This document shows positions 18,717 through 29,953 of a DNA stretch of 31,386 nucleotides, piece by piece (the first letter of the stretch is position 1; each line of letters begins with the position of its first letter). The stretch is from positions 691,144-722,529 of the forward strand of contig MNCI01004590.1 of NCBI GenBank assembly GCA_015680685.1, in the 5' to 3' direction. A program made the position numbers and the translations under genes. Below the pieces are notes generated by a model that saw nothing but the letters and a program-made list of their open reading frames with translations, ran no database searches and had not been told where the DNA came from. Origin of the DNA: Gnetum montanum (taxonomy: Eukaryota; Streptophyta; Gnetopsida; Gnetales; Gnetaceae).

Positions 18717-19375
18717 GTGGGTCCTTCCCATAGCAAGCATGTGCCCATTTTCGCTCTTGCATAACCTTAACTAAGGAGTTCATGGATCCCATAGTTGATT
18801 AATGGTTACGACAAGTTAAGGACCAAAGCCTGAAGACTCTACCTAAGAATTTCAACACGTCAAACTAAGACATTAAACAAAAACATAAAAATTGGCACAA
18901 AGGTGAGTTATGGAAAGCATGGATGGATAAGATAGAGAATGAAATGGATGTCCCAATCGCAATCACATGAAGTCCCTTGTGGAGTTATGGTTAGATGACC
19001 CAATAAAATCTAACCTTAGTCCATATCAAAACCAACCACTTTCAATGACTTCACATTGCCACTCTAGTACTAGTCCACCCCCTCAAGACACAAAAATGCT
19101 CCTACAGATAACCACCATTCCTTATTTAAGAAGAAAATAGAAGCGAGAAGTGAGAAAGGACCTTAGTTAGAGGGTACCTTGAGGCATGGATAACATATCT
19201 TTCTAGTTCCATAACCAATGCTTATAGCTCATTTGAATTTCCATCATGTTTTTTTTTGGTATTTTATGTTTTTATGAATGTTTGGATGGGAACCACATCA
19301 TGTAAATACTTATTCAACTTCCTATTATTGATCGACATGGAAAAATAAGAAATCCATAAAAACACACATGCACTA
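18717..19375. repeat. Dispersed repeat, left copy
   Basis: This stretch aligns collinearly, in the same orientation, with 30699-31386: GTGGGTCCTTCCC versus GTGGGTCCTCCCC, TGACTTCACAT, CCTTAGTTAGAGGG, TTCCATAACCAATGCTT versus TTCCATAACCAGTGCTT, then a T-run and GGGAACCACATCATG versus GAGAACCACACCATG. Many small gaps show age. No intact reading frame. In the right copy it lies inside an LTR element upstream of its 3' LTR, so it is probably part of that family's 3' internal region. Confidence 0.7.
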
Positions 19376-19919
19376 AAGCAAGTAGAGAGGCACAAAGAGT
19401 ATTAAATCCCCTTGAAGTCACATCCTTCTCAAACCTTTGAATCTTTTCAAAGTTTGAAAACAACCAGGGTCATAAATTCATTAAAGTTTTATTAATGAAA
19501 AAGGGACCCCATACTTCCAAAATTGGAAAAACCATAGAGTTGGTGGATGGGTGGATGATGTGGACTCATTGCCTATTCCATGAAAAAGAAACCTATCTTA
19601 GATATTAGTCATCAAAATTCAAAAATAGAAACTAGACATTAGTAAACAAAAACATTAGGTATAAACCACCATTAGTAAATAGCTATAGCATCATTGTGTC
19701 CTATTGGCAATAAAGGACTTTTATTAAAAAATAATAAAAATTCACATCAAAATAAAGTAAGGTATACAAGAAATTATAAAAATATTCAATAAAAATAAAA
19801 CATACTAATGATGTTGTAAAAAAATTGGAAAAATAACAAGGTGTAAAATAAAAATGATATAAAAACAAACAAAGTGTAAAACAAAAAAGTAGAAAAACTG
19901 AGGAGCCACTTAACAAATT
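19376..19919. other. AT-rich stretch between the dispersed repeat and the integrase remnant
   Basis: About 19700-19920 is very A-rich on the plus strand. Nothing coding can be supported. It probably belongs to the 3' untranslated part of the minus-strand element to its right. Confidence 0.35.
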
Positions 19920-20029
19920 AGCATGGATGGCCATCTCCACCACGACTAAGTTGGAAGGAGGAGATATGAAAGATTGAGTGTGGTTGTCCATCTAATGAGG
20001 TGTTAATTTCATTGGATTGTGTGGGCTCA

Positions 20030-20577
20030 TAGAAAGGTTTAACTTCTTGTGTGTTGACTAGTTGCTTCTTTTTTAGGCTCTTAAGTTTGTAAATCAACAT
20101 GGCCATAGAAGGAAAGGTTTCATAAATGATATAAGGCCCTTTCCAAAATGTCTAGAACTTAGTTCGTTGAGGTACATGTGTGGGGTTCTAGTAAAGAACC
20201 TTTTCTACAAGTTGAAATTTCAATTTCCTTATCCTAAAGTCATGGAATTGTTTTCTAAATGCTTTGTGCACTTCATTCAAGGATAGGTCCACTAATTGAG
20301 TCTCATCTAGCACGTTAAGATTGACATGGGGGCTCACCATTGGTTTATTCATCAAGAAGCGAATGGCACTATGGTCAATGTCCATAAACATCTTCAAGCA
20401 CATAGTACCTGAACTTTCCAAGGTAGACACCATAGCCATTAGCTCTTTCTCCATTGTGGTGTAATTGAGTTGTGCATCGACAATGCTTCGAATTGCATAG
20501 TGGATGTAATATGGACATTTTTTATCATCCAAGTGCATAAGCATAGCTTCTAAGGTATATTTTGATACATTCATCAT
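20030..20577 (-). pseudogene. pol: RNase H fused by deletion to the integrase C-terminus
   Basis: The frame begins in RNase H (MNVSKYTLEAMLMHLDDKK, then AQLNYTTMEKEL, then DHSAIRFLMN). It runs without a break into LDETQLVDLSLNEVHKAF and, after two stops, FWKGPYIIYETFP and EVKPFYEP, which are the integrase C-terminal GPY/F module. The zinc-binding and DDE parts of integrase, some 250-300 residues, are missing between them. The join lies near 20330. This open stretch is therefore a relic and not a functional product. Confidence 0.8.
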
Positions 20578-21430
20578 GATGTGAAAGAGACAGGACCAAT
20601 CAGGTTCTCATAGAATTAGAGTCTCTACAAGCTTCTTCTTAAGCTACTAGAATGCCTTTTCACATTACTTGGTCCATATGAATGAAGCATCTTTCTCTGT
20701 GAGCTCAACTAATGATTTTGCAATTTTAGAGAAGTTCTCTATGAATCACTAGTAGTAACCAGTGTGTCCAAGGAATGACTAGACATCTTTAACAATTTCC
20801 AATTGGCAAGTTATTCCTTAGATGACCCAAATTTTTTCAAGGTCCACCTCAATCCCTGCTTGAGATATTCTGTGCCCCAACACAATGCCCTCCTAGACCA
20901 TGAGATGGCTCTTTTGCCAATTGAGCTAAAGATTAGTCTTCACATACCTTTTAAGCACTTGCTTGAATGTAGCACCATAGGTGGAGAAATCATCCATGAA
21001 AACTTCCACTCGGCTACTAATTTACTATTGAAAAATACTCAAGACAAGGCATTGAAAAGTTGCAACGGCATTACATAGACCAAAGGACATCTTACGATAT
21101 GCAAAAGTCCCCCAGGGACTTGTGAATGTTGTTTTTTCCTGATCCTTAGGCACGATCTAAATTTTTTTATAGCCACTATGACCATCTAGGAAGCTATAAT
21201 AATAATACTTAGAAATAATGTCCAACACCTAGTCCACAAAGGACAATGGAAAATGATCTTTGAACATTGTCATGTTTAATAGGTTGAAATCAATATATAC
21301 TTGCCACTTGCTATCTTTCTTTAGCACAATTACAAGTGAGCTAACCCACTCACTATCCACAATTGAATAAATGAACCCCACCTTAAGGAGTTATTCAATT
21401 TCCTCTTTGACAATATATTTCAATTTGGGG
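20578..21430 (-). pseudogene. pol: Reverse transcriptase, decayed
   Basis: On the minus strand the blocks VIVLKKDSKWQVYIDF, FLDGHSGYKKI, PKDQEKTTFTSPWGTFAYRKM and FGLCNAVATFQ are readable. The catalytic block FMDDF is preserved near 21000-20980, followed by GIVLGHRISQAGIEVD and SFLGHTGYY with two stops, then FSKIAKSL and EPDWSCLF. The region is rich in in-frame stops but has few frameshifts. Confidence 0.85.
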
Positions 21431-21949
21431 TTTAGTTGCTACTACGGCTACCTCTCTAGCTTCATGGTTGAATTGGTATAGATGCAATGCTAACATATCC
21501 TAGGATCAATCCTTGTTAGTTCAGAATGTGACCAAGCAAAGGTTGTTGGCCATTTTTGACCACCTTCAATAGTATCCTTTTCTACTCGGGAGCAAGGTTG
21601 GCATTGATTATTACTAGCTTACCATTTTTCAAAAATGAATACTCCATGCCGATAGGTAGAGTTTTTAACTCTAAGGGCTTATGTTTAAACATGTTATTGA
21701 TTTCCAATGCTCTCCAATTAATATCATCAAGTTCATCATTAGAGAGTTGGCGATGAACTTACTCCAGTTCATCCATGCCTTTAACATAGGCACAAGTTAA
21801 GCTCTTGGTAGATTCTATGCAAAGTATGCTACTCTCAAAATCAACTATTAGCCACTGTGTGTCCTCCTATTTTAATGCTACTACATACAAAAACTTTTGG
21901 ATTTTAAATCCATCTGCACATTGTCTACATGCTTTGATTGATATGCTTT

Positions 21950-22345
21950 AATTCATTATTTTTGCACATATTTGCACCCTATATTGTTGTATGCAATGCA
22001 TGGAACTTGCTTCTTCTCGATCTTTCTAAATGCAATCTCCTTGGAAATCTCCAAAGAAAGATCTCTAATGCTCATTCGTGCATCAACAGTGCTCAACCAA
22101 GCCCTTTCTATAATGATTGAGAAGTTCCCCTTGTAATTGTCAACTTTGATCACCAAGAAATCAACAAGATACGATCACCCACAAATAGTGATCATAATGT
22201 CCTCCACTAGTCCCAAGGGAATAGTGATGGACTTATATGCTAATTCTAAATGGATGTTGCTCTTCTTGAGAGGAGGCGGGTTCCAAGTATTGTACATTTC
22301 ATGAAAAATCAGGTTGACACTAGAACTTAAATCAAGAAGAGCCTT
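21950..22345 (-). pseudogene. pro: Aspartic protease, decayed
   Basis: Readable minus-strand blocks are ALLDLSSSVNLIFHEMY, with the catalytic Asp codon at 22333-22331 (the following Gly of DLGAS is now Ser), SITIPLGLVEDIMI, VDFLVIKVDN and ERAWLSTVDARMSI, which is the GRPFL-type block. One stop interrupts ITICG*SYLVDF. The arrangement is that of Athila-like proteases. Confidence 0.7.
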
Positions 22346-22627
22346 CCATGGCTCATTCCTAGAAATCTACAAGTCAATGAGAGGACTTCTGGGATTAGCT
22401 ATTTTCCTAGAAAGATTTCCAACCTTGATCCAATCAGATACAATGTGGGTTAACATGATAATGTAGATCTTGGATGGCATTTGGTTTAAAGGGCTCTTGA
22501 AAGGAATGGATGCAAAGGATGAAGGAGACATAGGGCGACCAACTGCATAAGTTGGTGAGGGCTTTGTAGAGCTATTGGTTTAAAAGAATGGTCTTTTATG
22601 GGATCTAGGTTCTAGATTTTAAACCAC

Positions 22628-24480
22628 TCAACTAGGGAACCAGTTGTAAGTTAATAGCCCTAATACTGTTATACTACTACAGCTATGCAGGAATTTTGCC
22701 CTGCATGGATAAAGTAGATCGTAATCGAGTTGAGGATGGAGGAGCATGTCTTGAAGGATGAGAAGGGTGGTAGGGATATGGGGTTTCCCCTCTAGGTGAT
22801 GGAGAATGAGTTTTGTAATACTTTGAAGAGTAGTAGTGATGTTGAAAAGAAGCATGACTAGAAGAGTTATGCAGGGACATGGGTTGTTGAACATAGTATC
22901 CATACAAATTTAGCTACTTGTAAGGGTATTGCTACCTTAGTGGTGGCATCCCCCATGACTATGGATGTTATCACTATTGATACTGCTCATACAGTTGTGG
23001 TGGAGCTCCAATTGGATAATAAGCCTATTGTTGTTGGTGGAACTACCTTAGGTTGCCTTGAGGATAAGACAACCTTTTGGGTGCTTGCATTTGGACTAGT
23101 CTAGGATTCAGAGCATACACCTAAGATTCCTGTAAGTGTGACATAACATGGCAAAATTCCTTGGGATGTTCATATTGGCAGATGTCACACCTACCATAAT
23201 AATCTGATTCTGACTTCACAACCTCTTCTACTACCACAGCCTTGCACTTACCCCTTTAGTAGGCATTTTCAACTTCTTTCCTTCTCATGTGGTTATAATC
23301 ACTATCTTGTTCTTTGGATTCTTCTGCAATTTTCAAAGCAATTTAAAATTTTTCATTCAAAGATTCCCATATTTTATCAACCTTAGCCAAAATTTCAAAC
23401 ATAGAGTTTTAAATTAGCAAGGTTTTTTGCTGCACCACTTCATCAAGCAGTGCCTCCCCCTCACTATCATAGAATCAAACCTTTCCTTTTTTTATGGGAG
23501 GATCCTCATTATACTTCTTACAACTTTCCTATTTTCTCAACTCACCTTCTTCTTTTGCAACCTACTCAGTCAGCCTTTAAATCTGATGGGCTCTTAGTTC
23601 TAATAGTCTCCCTTGGGAAGAGATCCTAAGAGTTCTCCTCATTTCTGATTGGAGCCCATCTGTGATATGGTGAAGCTACTCCTGTTGAGAATAACAATGG
23701 CTAAGAAATCTATGCAAAAGGAAATAATACCTACCCATGATTGCATCTAAGGATTCATGTGTTCTTTCTCACCAACCTTACATTTTCTTTCTCAAATTGG
23801 ACACTCTAGAGTATGTTCGATATTTATCATTGAACAACTTAAGCATCGTACTCCATGTGTGGATTGATTTTGGCTCCAAGGAGCAATACGAACTTTTCTA
23901 CTTCTTTTATAAGGGTCTTGGGAAATAGCTTAAGTTTTTCCTAATTTTTTTCTATGTTTTGTAAGGCACTAGAATCATGAAAGGCTTGAAGATAGGTTTG
24001 TGGATCTAAGTTATATCCCCCCTCAAATTTTGGGATATTGTTCATATTCAACCTCTTGATTCTGCTATCTTTCACATGCCCGGTTGGAATTCTAACTACC
24101 TTTGCAATGTTCAGCATGCTTTAAGTTGCTAGCAAAGGTTCATCATCATCAAATTTTAATGATGTCTATGATGTTTCCTACTACCCCTTCATTCATGACA
24201 ACGCCTATGATCATTGTCCCATCATTAACCTCATCACAGTTTCATCTCCTGTGGTTTTGATCAGATTTTGAGGAGGAAGAAGAAGATGTAAATGAAGAGG
24301 GCAAAGAGGGAGAGGGACTACCACCACCACAATGTCTACCACCTCCTCTCCACTTTTCACAACCGTAATCATCAAGTTTTCTATCATCATGATGCTTGCT
24401 CAAGCCCTTGCCTTCATTCCCACTTTTGCCTAAACTCAGAATGTTGATAGTAGACAATAGATTCAAGTTCAAACCTTCTT
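22628..24480 (-). pseudogene. gag: gag, decayed
   Basis: On the minus strand, IPKFEGGYNLDPQTYLQAFHD and SIHTWSTMLKLFNDKYRTYS (about 24050-23760) match the capsid part of Ty3/gypsy gag. A zinc knuckle CDICQYEHPKEFC (CX2CX3HX4C) lies at 23189-23151. Upstream, 24472-24242 encodes a Ser-rich, Gly-rich low-complexity part. Downstream, 22907-22628 is His/Pro/Tyr-rich. Frameshifts and stops are frequent. Confidence 0.7.
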
Positions 24481-25054
24481 CACCAAGGTCAAGGGATGGA
24501 GAATCTTCATGTTAAGAACCCCCAAAGGAAGGATTCTCATTGTCATTTTGGTTCAACAAGAACAAGGGGTTAGTGAACCATTTCCCCTTCATAGCTTCAT
24601 GGTGCTTCTCCTAGTGCTGATCTCATTTGCAGTATGTTTCTGTGGGATAGTAGTCCTGATAGTCATGGTCCTACATAATGTATTCATCATGGAGGTCCTA
24701 GATACTCAAACTCTTAAGAGTTTGGAGCAACATCCTAGGAACAGATTGGTCAAGAGGCAACACAATGTTGCCCTCGATATCTCTCCACTGCAATTGCTCA
24801 TCCTAATGCAAGATGAAGGTGAAATTAGGTACAAACTCATCTAGATGAGTGTACATCACTTTGAATTCTTGGGACACTAAAGGTTTTGAATCATCATGCC
24901 TATGAGGACAAGAAATTTTAGATTAGAGAAAATGCAGTGTGCTTAAATAATTATTATAATTATTAATTTTTTGAATGATTATGACCTTAGGGTTCAATCC
25001 AACAATATTAAATAATATTCACTAAGTCCTAAATAGCACACATATCAAACTACA

Positions 25055-25074
25055 AGTCCTTGGCAACAATGCCA
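25055..25074 (-). other. Primer binding site of the minus-strand element
   Basis: Minus-strand TGGCATTGTTGCCAAGGACT begins next to the LTR end. It resembles the common plant gypsy PBS TGGCGCCGTTGCCGGGGA with C-to-T and G-to-A changes. This fixes the orientation of the element. Confidence 0.75.
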
Positions 25075-25075
25075 A

Positions 25076-25950
25076 TGATGAGCGATGAGTACCCTCTATG
25101 CCCAACCATACGAATCACAAGCGTTCACAAATGATTTGGTTGAATTCCATGGATGGGACTAGTTGTGCATCTAGATCATTAAGTGTTGATCGCAGTTTCC
25201 TATCTTCCCACTTGAACTAGTGGTAGCTTTGTCATGTATGGTTTAGTCCATAGTGAGACATATGATTCTTGATGTTTTTTTGGCCTTATGCTACTCCTAA
25301 AGATAATAAAGAAATCAATTATTTAAACTAATTAACAATGGAAAGTAAAGTCTAAACTAGCCTACGGGCAATTAATGTCCATTCCTAGCTTATCGTACAC
25401 ATCATGAACCCACATATCCACTACTGGTATTACCAAGTGCTATGCTATAAAGCAAACCAAGCAATAATATTGTTGGGATTACCAAGCGAATATGTGTTTA
25501 CACTTAAAACTAGTCGTGCTCATTTCACCAATTCATTAACATGCATGGAAATATTAACTAAGTACATGGAATATAAATTTCATTAAAAGTAAATTTAATC
25601 TAAGTCAAAGTATTGCAATGAATAACAATCAATCTTGATCTTATTGTCGTTCATGGAATGTGTCTAGGTACATTACCACTTAAATAAGATGTTGTACAAT
25701 TAACACAGATCCACACTGCGGGCACTCACTCACTATTTCCTAAAATCACAAAATTAAACTACAAGAGTCTAACTACAAAATGACAAAAATATTATCAATA
25801 CACCATGGGAACATGCATATTTATAAGTAAAAACAAATGCTACATCAATAGGGCCATGTCAATGCATCAAATCCAACATCAATGTGCTCACATTAATGAG
25901 GTCGTATCGACAAGGCCTCGTCGACGTAACCAAGAAAACATGACTCATCA
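25076..25950 (-). repeat. 5' LTR of the Athila-like element (875 bp)
   Basis: It is bounded by TGATGAG at 25076 and CTCATCA at 25944-25950, a 7-bp inverted terminal repeat. It is flanked by the PBS on the left. A minus-strand TATA-like CTTATAAATA lies near 25828-25819. It shares the first 60 bases and several inner words (ACCAAGCG, ACCATACGAA) with the LTR at 28938-29941. Confidence 0.8.
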
Positions 25951-26192
25951 CATATAACATGTATTTATCCTCCATTATAGCTAAAAGAGTATTGATATGA
26001 TGTAAAGGATTATTGATCATAGAAACACAATCATTTGCAAAGTGCATATTAAATAATTACATATCTTGAACATTAATTAAAATTTCCTTCATAATATTCC
26101 TTTGTAGATTTTAATGTAGATTATGTAAAAGAAAGTCTACAACAAGAATAAAAAGATAGGAAGTTAGAGGAAAATCTTGTGTGTAAAGCCCC

Positions 26193-26214
26193 TATATATA
26201 TATATATATATATA
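26193..26214. repeat. (TA)n microsatellite
   Basis: Eleven TA units without interruption, located between the LTR and the LINE remnant. Confidence 0.95.
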
Positions 26215-26219
26215 AACTA

Positions 26220-27330
26220 GAGGAGTACTGCATAGATGAGAAACTTCAAATCAATAGAAAGAAAAGGCCTAACTATTTTGGAGATGTCCTTTTAGGTTTT
26301 CATCCTTACAAAACCTTTCCTTTGGGGTAGAAAACCGGACATTCCATAAAAAGATTAACATTGGGTAGAGGAAAATGAAGTTGTCATCCTATCAATAGAA
26401 TCAACATTATCAAAAGATATTTTTTTCATGTCTTAACCAATAGTTATAAATGAGTTATTACTAGTTAAAATATTTTAAACATGTTATTCATTCTAAAGAT
26501 TTGGCTTGTAATCACCAATAGATATACTTCCTTGACATTTTTTATTATGAAGAATCATTTGAAAACAATCTAAATCAATAATAGAATTCTATGAAATGTG
26601 AGAAACATATATATGTTTCCCCTTAGTCATTGAAGAATTTTTTGAAGCTAATTTCATCAGAACCTTCCTTGAAAATACATTCTATTGAACAATAGTAAAA
26701 AAGAAGGGGGTGGACTAACTATTGAAATGTCAATAAAAGAAATCATTGCATCATTTGCAACATTTATAGAAAAAACCTTAGTAGGATCTATAACATTTCT
26801 AGAAGAAACCTTAGAAGCATTTATAGTAACTTATTGTTGACATGCTTACATTGCCTTTTTTGTAGCATAAAAGGATATGAATCAAACTTGTGATCCTATC
26901 GATGACAATAGTGACATGACTTTGAAAGATTGTAATAAATAGCCTTCTATATATAATCAATTCCACCAACATACAAAAGAATTTCCTACTTAAGAAAATC
27001 AAGATTCACCTCAATTAGATATCTAATTCTGCAAAAACCACTAACTGCAATGAGAGTTTCAAAATGCATGATTGGCCCAGTATGAGAGTTAATATCCTTT
27101 TCAAATTTTTCAAAAATTAATGAAATATTTGAAAATTCAATAACATAAGGAACCATTTAAAATTTAACAAATGCTAGATTAAAAGAGAAAGTTCACTTTC
27201 AAATAATCAATAAAGCATGTTGATAATTGAAAACACTAATATCAAGGACTTGAGAACCCATCATCGAATCAACAAATTCTACCAACAAAAATAAGTTTGT
27301 AAAATAAAGAGTATGAACACCATCCAAATC
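26220..27330 (-). pseudogene. LINE (L1-type) 5' part: ORF1 with CCHC knuckle and start of ORF2
   Basis: On the minus strand EILLYVGGIDYI then AIYYNLSKSCHYCHR*DHKFDSY (about 27000-26870) fits the end of a DUF4283-type ORF1 with a CX2CX4HX4C knuckle. The last Cys is read as Tyr and a stop lies inside. About 530 bases further on, FLWNVRFSTPKERF (near 26360-26320) resembles the start of an L1 endonuclease. It then ends at the TA repeat. The identification rests on short blocks. Confidence 0.5.
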
Positions 27331-27479
27331 ATGATCTTTCTAAACCAAATTTAAATGATTCAAAAAATTACGAAATGAGATAAATAACCTAGAATTTTCA
27401 TGAAAACATACCTTCTAGAAATTTCATGACTAATAGATTCATATAAATCATCAAGCACTTTGTAGAATGGTAGAAGCGA

Positions 27480-28937
27480 TAATTCCACTTAAAGGATCAC
27501 CTATTAAATCTAGAGCCATTGCATGTAATATCAATGCCAAACCCCTTGCTACCTTAGATTAATGTTGAAACCTTCATCACTAAAACCCTCACCACTAAAA
27601 CCCTCACATCAATGTCCACTAGAGGATAATCTTAACAAATTAACCATTGAAGAGAAAAGGAGGAACTTAATTCAAAATTAGTAGAAACTTGAGCATTAGC
27701 ATAAGTGAGTAGGATATGGACAACATATATAAAATAATCACCAAATACCAATTTATATAGACAACACATAATGAAATTTCATTCAATTCCATCATAAACT
27801 TTAGCATAATCTAACTTAATAAAAGCAATATCTTGGTTAGTATTAGAAGCTCACTACATTCGCTCCTAAGCTGCAATAGCATTATTTAAGATATGTCTAT
27901 CTTTATCACAATTAGTCTACTTAGGTCTAATGATAATTTCAATAACCTTCTAAATTTGGCAAGTCATGCTTTAGCTAATATTTTATAAGTATTACTAAGA
28001 AAAATAATAGGCCTCAAATTACCAATATGTTAAAGATCTTTATTCTTAGGAAGAAGAAAAATTGTATCTTTATTAATATTTTTACAAGGAGAAAAATTTT
28101 AATGGCTTCTTGGAAAACATGAAAGAGATCATCTCTAATGATGTCCTAATTTCTTAAAGAATTCAATTAGAAAGCTATCAAAACTTAGAGCTTTACCATA
28201 TGCTAAACTAAAGGTCACTACTTTGATTTCTTCCACTATAATTTTTGCTTTAAGAATACTTCAATGTGTTTTTGTTATAAGATGAGGAATAGATGTAATA
28301 AAAGCCTAGAAGAATTCCTTGTTAAAACCTTTAGAAGAATAATGGTTTGATAAAAAATTGTTAATAGTTTTGAGATTTATAGTAATGAAATCATTTATAT
28401 AAAGTGATTCCAATTTAGGTACTTGACTCTTTCCTTTTCAAAATTTAAAAAATTCCTTACAAGATCCATCTTTAATTTTTAGAAAACCCATGCAACTTTT
28501 AGTGATAACACTTTTGGCTTCAAAAGCATCCCAACATTGTTTAGCATAACAAGCTTTAGCCAAGGCTTTTTAAGTTTCAAAATCAAAGGGATTTTGGTCT
28601 CAAAGGATTTGCCTTTTCTTGATAAATTCTAATAGAAGTTGTTCAACTTCACACTTATGCTTAGTGAATTATTTTCCAAATCATCTAGTATAACTTTTGA
28701 CTCTACAAGTAGTTTGTTGCCACTATTCAATCCAACCAATATCACCTGTATGTTTTTTGCCTACATTTTATAAAAACTTTAAAATATTTTTTCCACTAGG
28801 TCCTATAAACATATTAGCATTCATATAAGAAAATTTCATGCTTTCAAAAGGAGGAAGAATTAATTCTAGAGAAAAAATACTAATAGGGAAATGGTTTGAC
28901 AAACTAACATCTGTATGCACTTCTACTTTTCTTGTAG
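27480..28937 (-). pseudogene. LINE (L1-type) endonuclease end and reverse transcriptase
   Basis: On the minus strand LSNHFPISIFS (family SDHxPI) marks the endonuclease end near 28890. IFLLPKNKDL, then HIGNLRPIIFLSNTYKILAKA (about 28050-27960) and DIAFIKLDYAKVYDGIE (about 27830-27780) are LINE RT blocks. The rest is decayed by stops and AT-rich. The LINE is cut at 28937 by an LTR. Confidence 0.75.
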
Positions 28938-29941
28938 TGATGAGTGGCGAGGTACCCCTACACTCAACCATACGAAACGAGCATGGCACGCGCGATCTGG
29001 TCGAACTTCGCAGACTAAGTGCCTACATGCCCCATGGAACACTTGGGGTTAATCATTCATTGTCTTCCTAGACTTACTTGTTGTTGTCACGGTGTATGGT
29101 TAAGGAAGTCCGAGGTATATGATTTTTATAGTCTTTTATGTTTTATGTCCTATGCTATCGAGGTGAAGGGTTGAAGAAACTAACTAACTCTAACTAATGA
29201 CTAAGTCTAAATTACCTAGCATCAGCATCCATTCCCATTTATTGTACACACCTTGAGCCAATGCAACTGCGGCTACCAAACGCTAATCGTTGCTAGGATC
29301 ACCACACGTAATGGACGTGCTTGAAGTGGTCGTACTAAGGCACTTAACTAGGGGGAAAGGGTTGAGAGAATCTAATCTAGCCTAAGTGCGATGAGCAGCC
29401 AATTCCTTGACTAACTGTACACATCTTGGTGCACGACTACCACTGGGATTACCAAGCGCAGATCCTGAATACGCCACTAGGTTACCAAGTAGTCACACTA
29501 GATGCTTGTAATCAAGTCATACTCATACTGCATTGCGATGAGCAGCCGATTCCTTGACTATCCATACACATCCTTAGATGCTCGTAATCAAGTCGTACTC
29601 ATACTGCATTCTAGGAGTTTAAGGGTGAGAGAGAAAGCAATAAATAAAATCCTATCCCATGCACTATAAGGTTTATCCAAGAAGTTCATCTTTATTGCCG
29701 TACACAACTTGTGTTCAGGTACAATGTTGCTCAAATAAAGATTTATTCACTTTAGCACTCCTACTGTGAGCACATGGAAACTATTCTATCTCTAGAGTGA
29801 TCAAACTGCTACAGTTTACCTACTTCTAACTCAGGATGGGGAAACAAGGGAGAGCCGCCTCTTATTTATAGACTTGGCGGTAGACCGCGATATCGCAAGG
29901 GCCGACGCAATATTGCAACTCATGAGAATCGCATCTCATCA
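28938..29941 (-). repeat. LTR (1,004 bp) of a second minus-strand gypsy element
   Basis: It begins TGATGAG at 28938 and ends CTCATCA at 29941, the same inverted ends as the LTR at 25076-25950. A G-run (ATGGGGGTA on the minus strand, just beyond 29941) serves as polypurine tract, so this is the 3' LTR of an element whose body lies to the right. Inside, a 76-bp tandem repeat (GATGCTTGTAATCAAGTC, 29501 and 29577) is seen. A minus-strand TATAAATAAG lies near 29870. Confidence 0.8.
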
Positions 29942-29953
29942 TACCCCCATGAC
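29942..29953 (-). other. Polypurine tract of the second element
   Basis: Minus-strand GTCATGGGGGTA directly precedes the TG of the LTR. It follows a segment reading CTCGAGGACGAG, which is often seen near the 3' end of plant gypsy elements. A second copy of the tract, GTCATGGGGGTAC, lies at 30509-30521. Confidence 0.55.

Larger units (their letters stand above)
19920..25950 (-). mobile_element. Athila-like Ty3/gypsy element, minus strand, old and internally deleted
   Basis: Read on the minus strand from 25950 the order is LTR, PBS, gag with zinc knuckle, protease, RT, RNase H, integrase C-terminus. The protease block DLSSSVNL (family DLGASVNLMP) and the RT block WGTFAYRKMSFGLCNA point to the Athila type. 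Many stops occur, mostly where the family has Arg, Gln or Trp, in line with C-to-T decay. The integrase core is deleted. I could not find its 3' LTR to the left; the element may continue through the dispersed repeat at 18717-19375. Confidence 0.8.

Noticed and set aside
24509-24844. 111-codon plus-strand frame
   Set aside because: It is antisense to the 5' part of the decayed gag and leader and shows no family.
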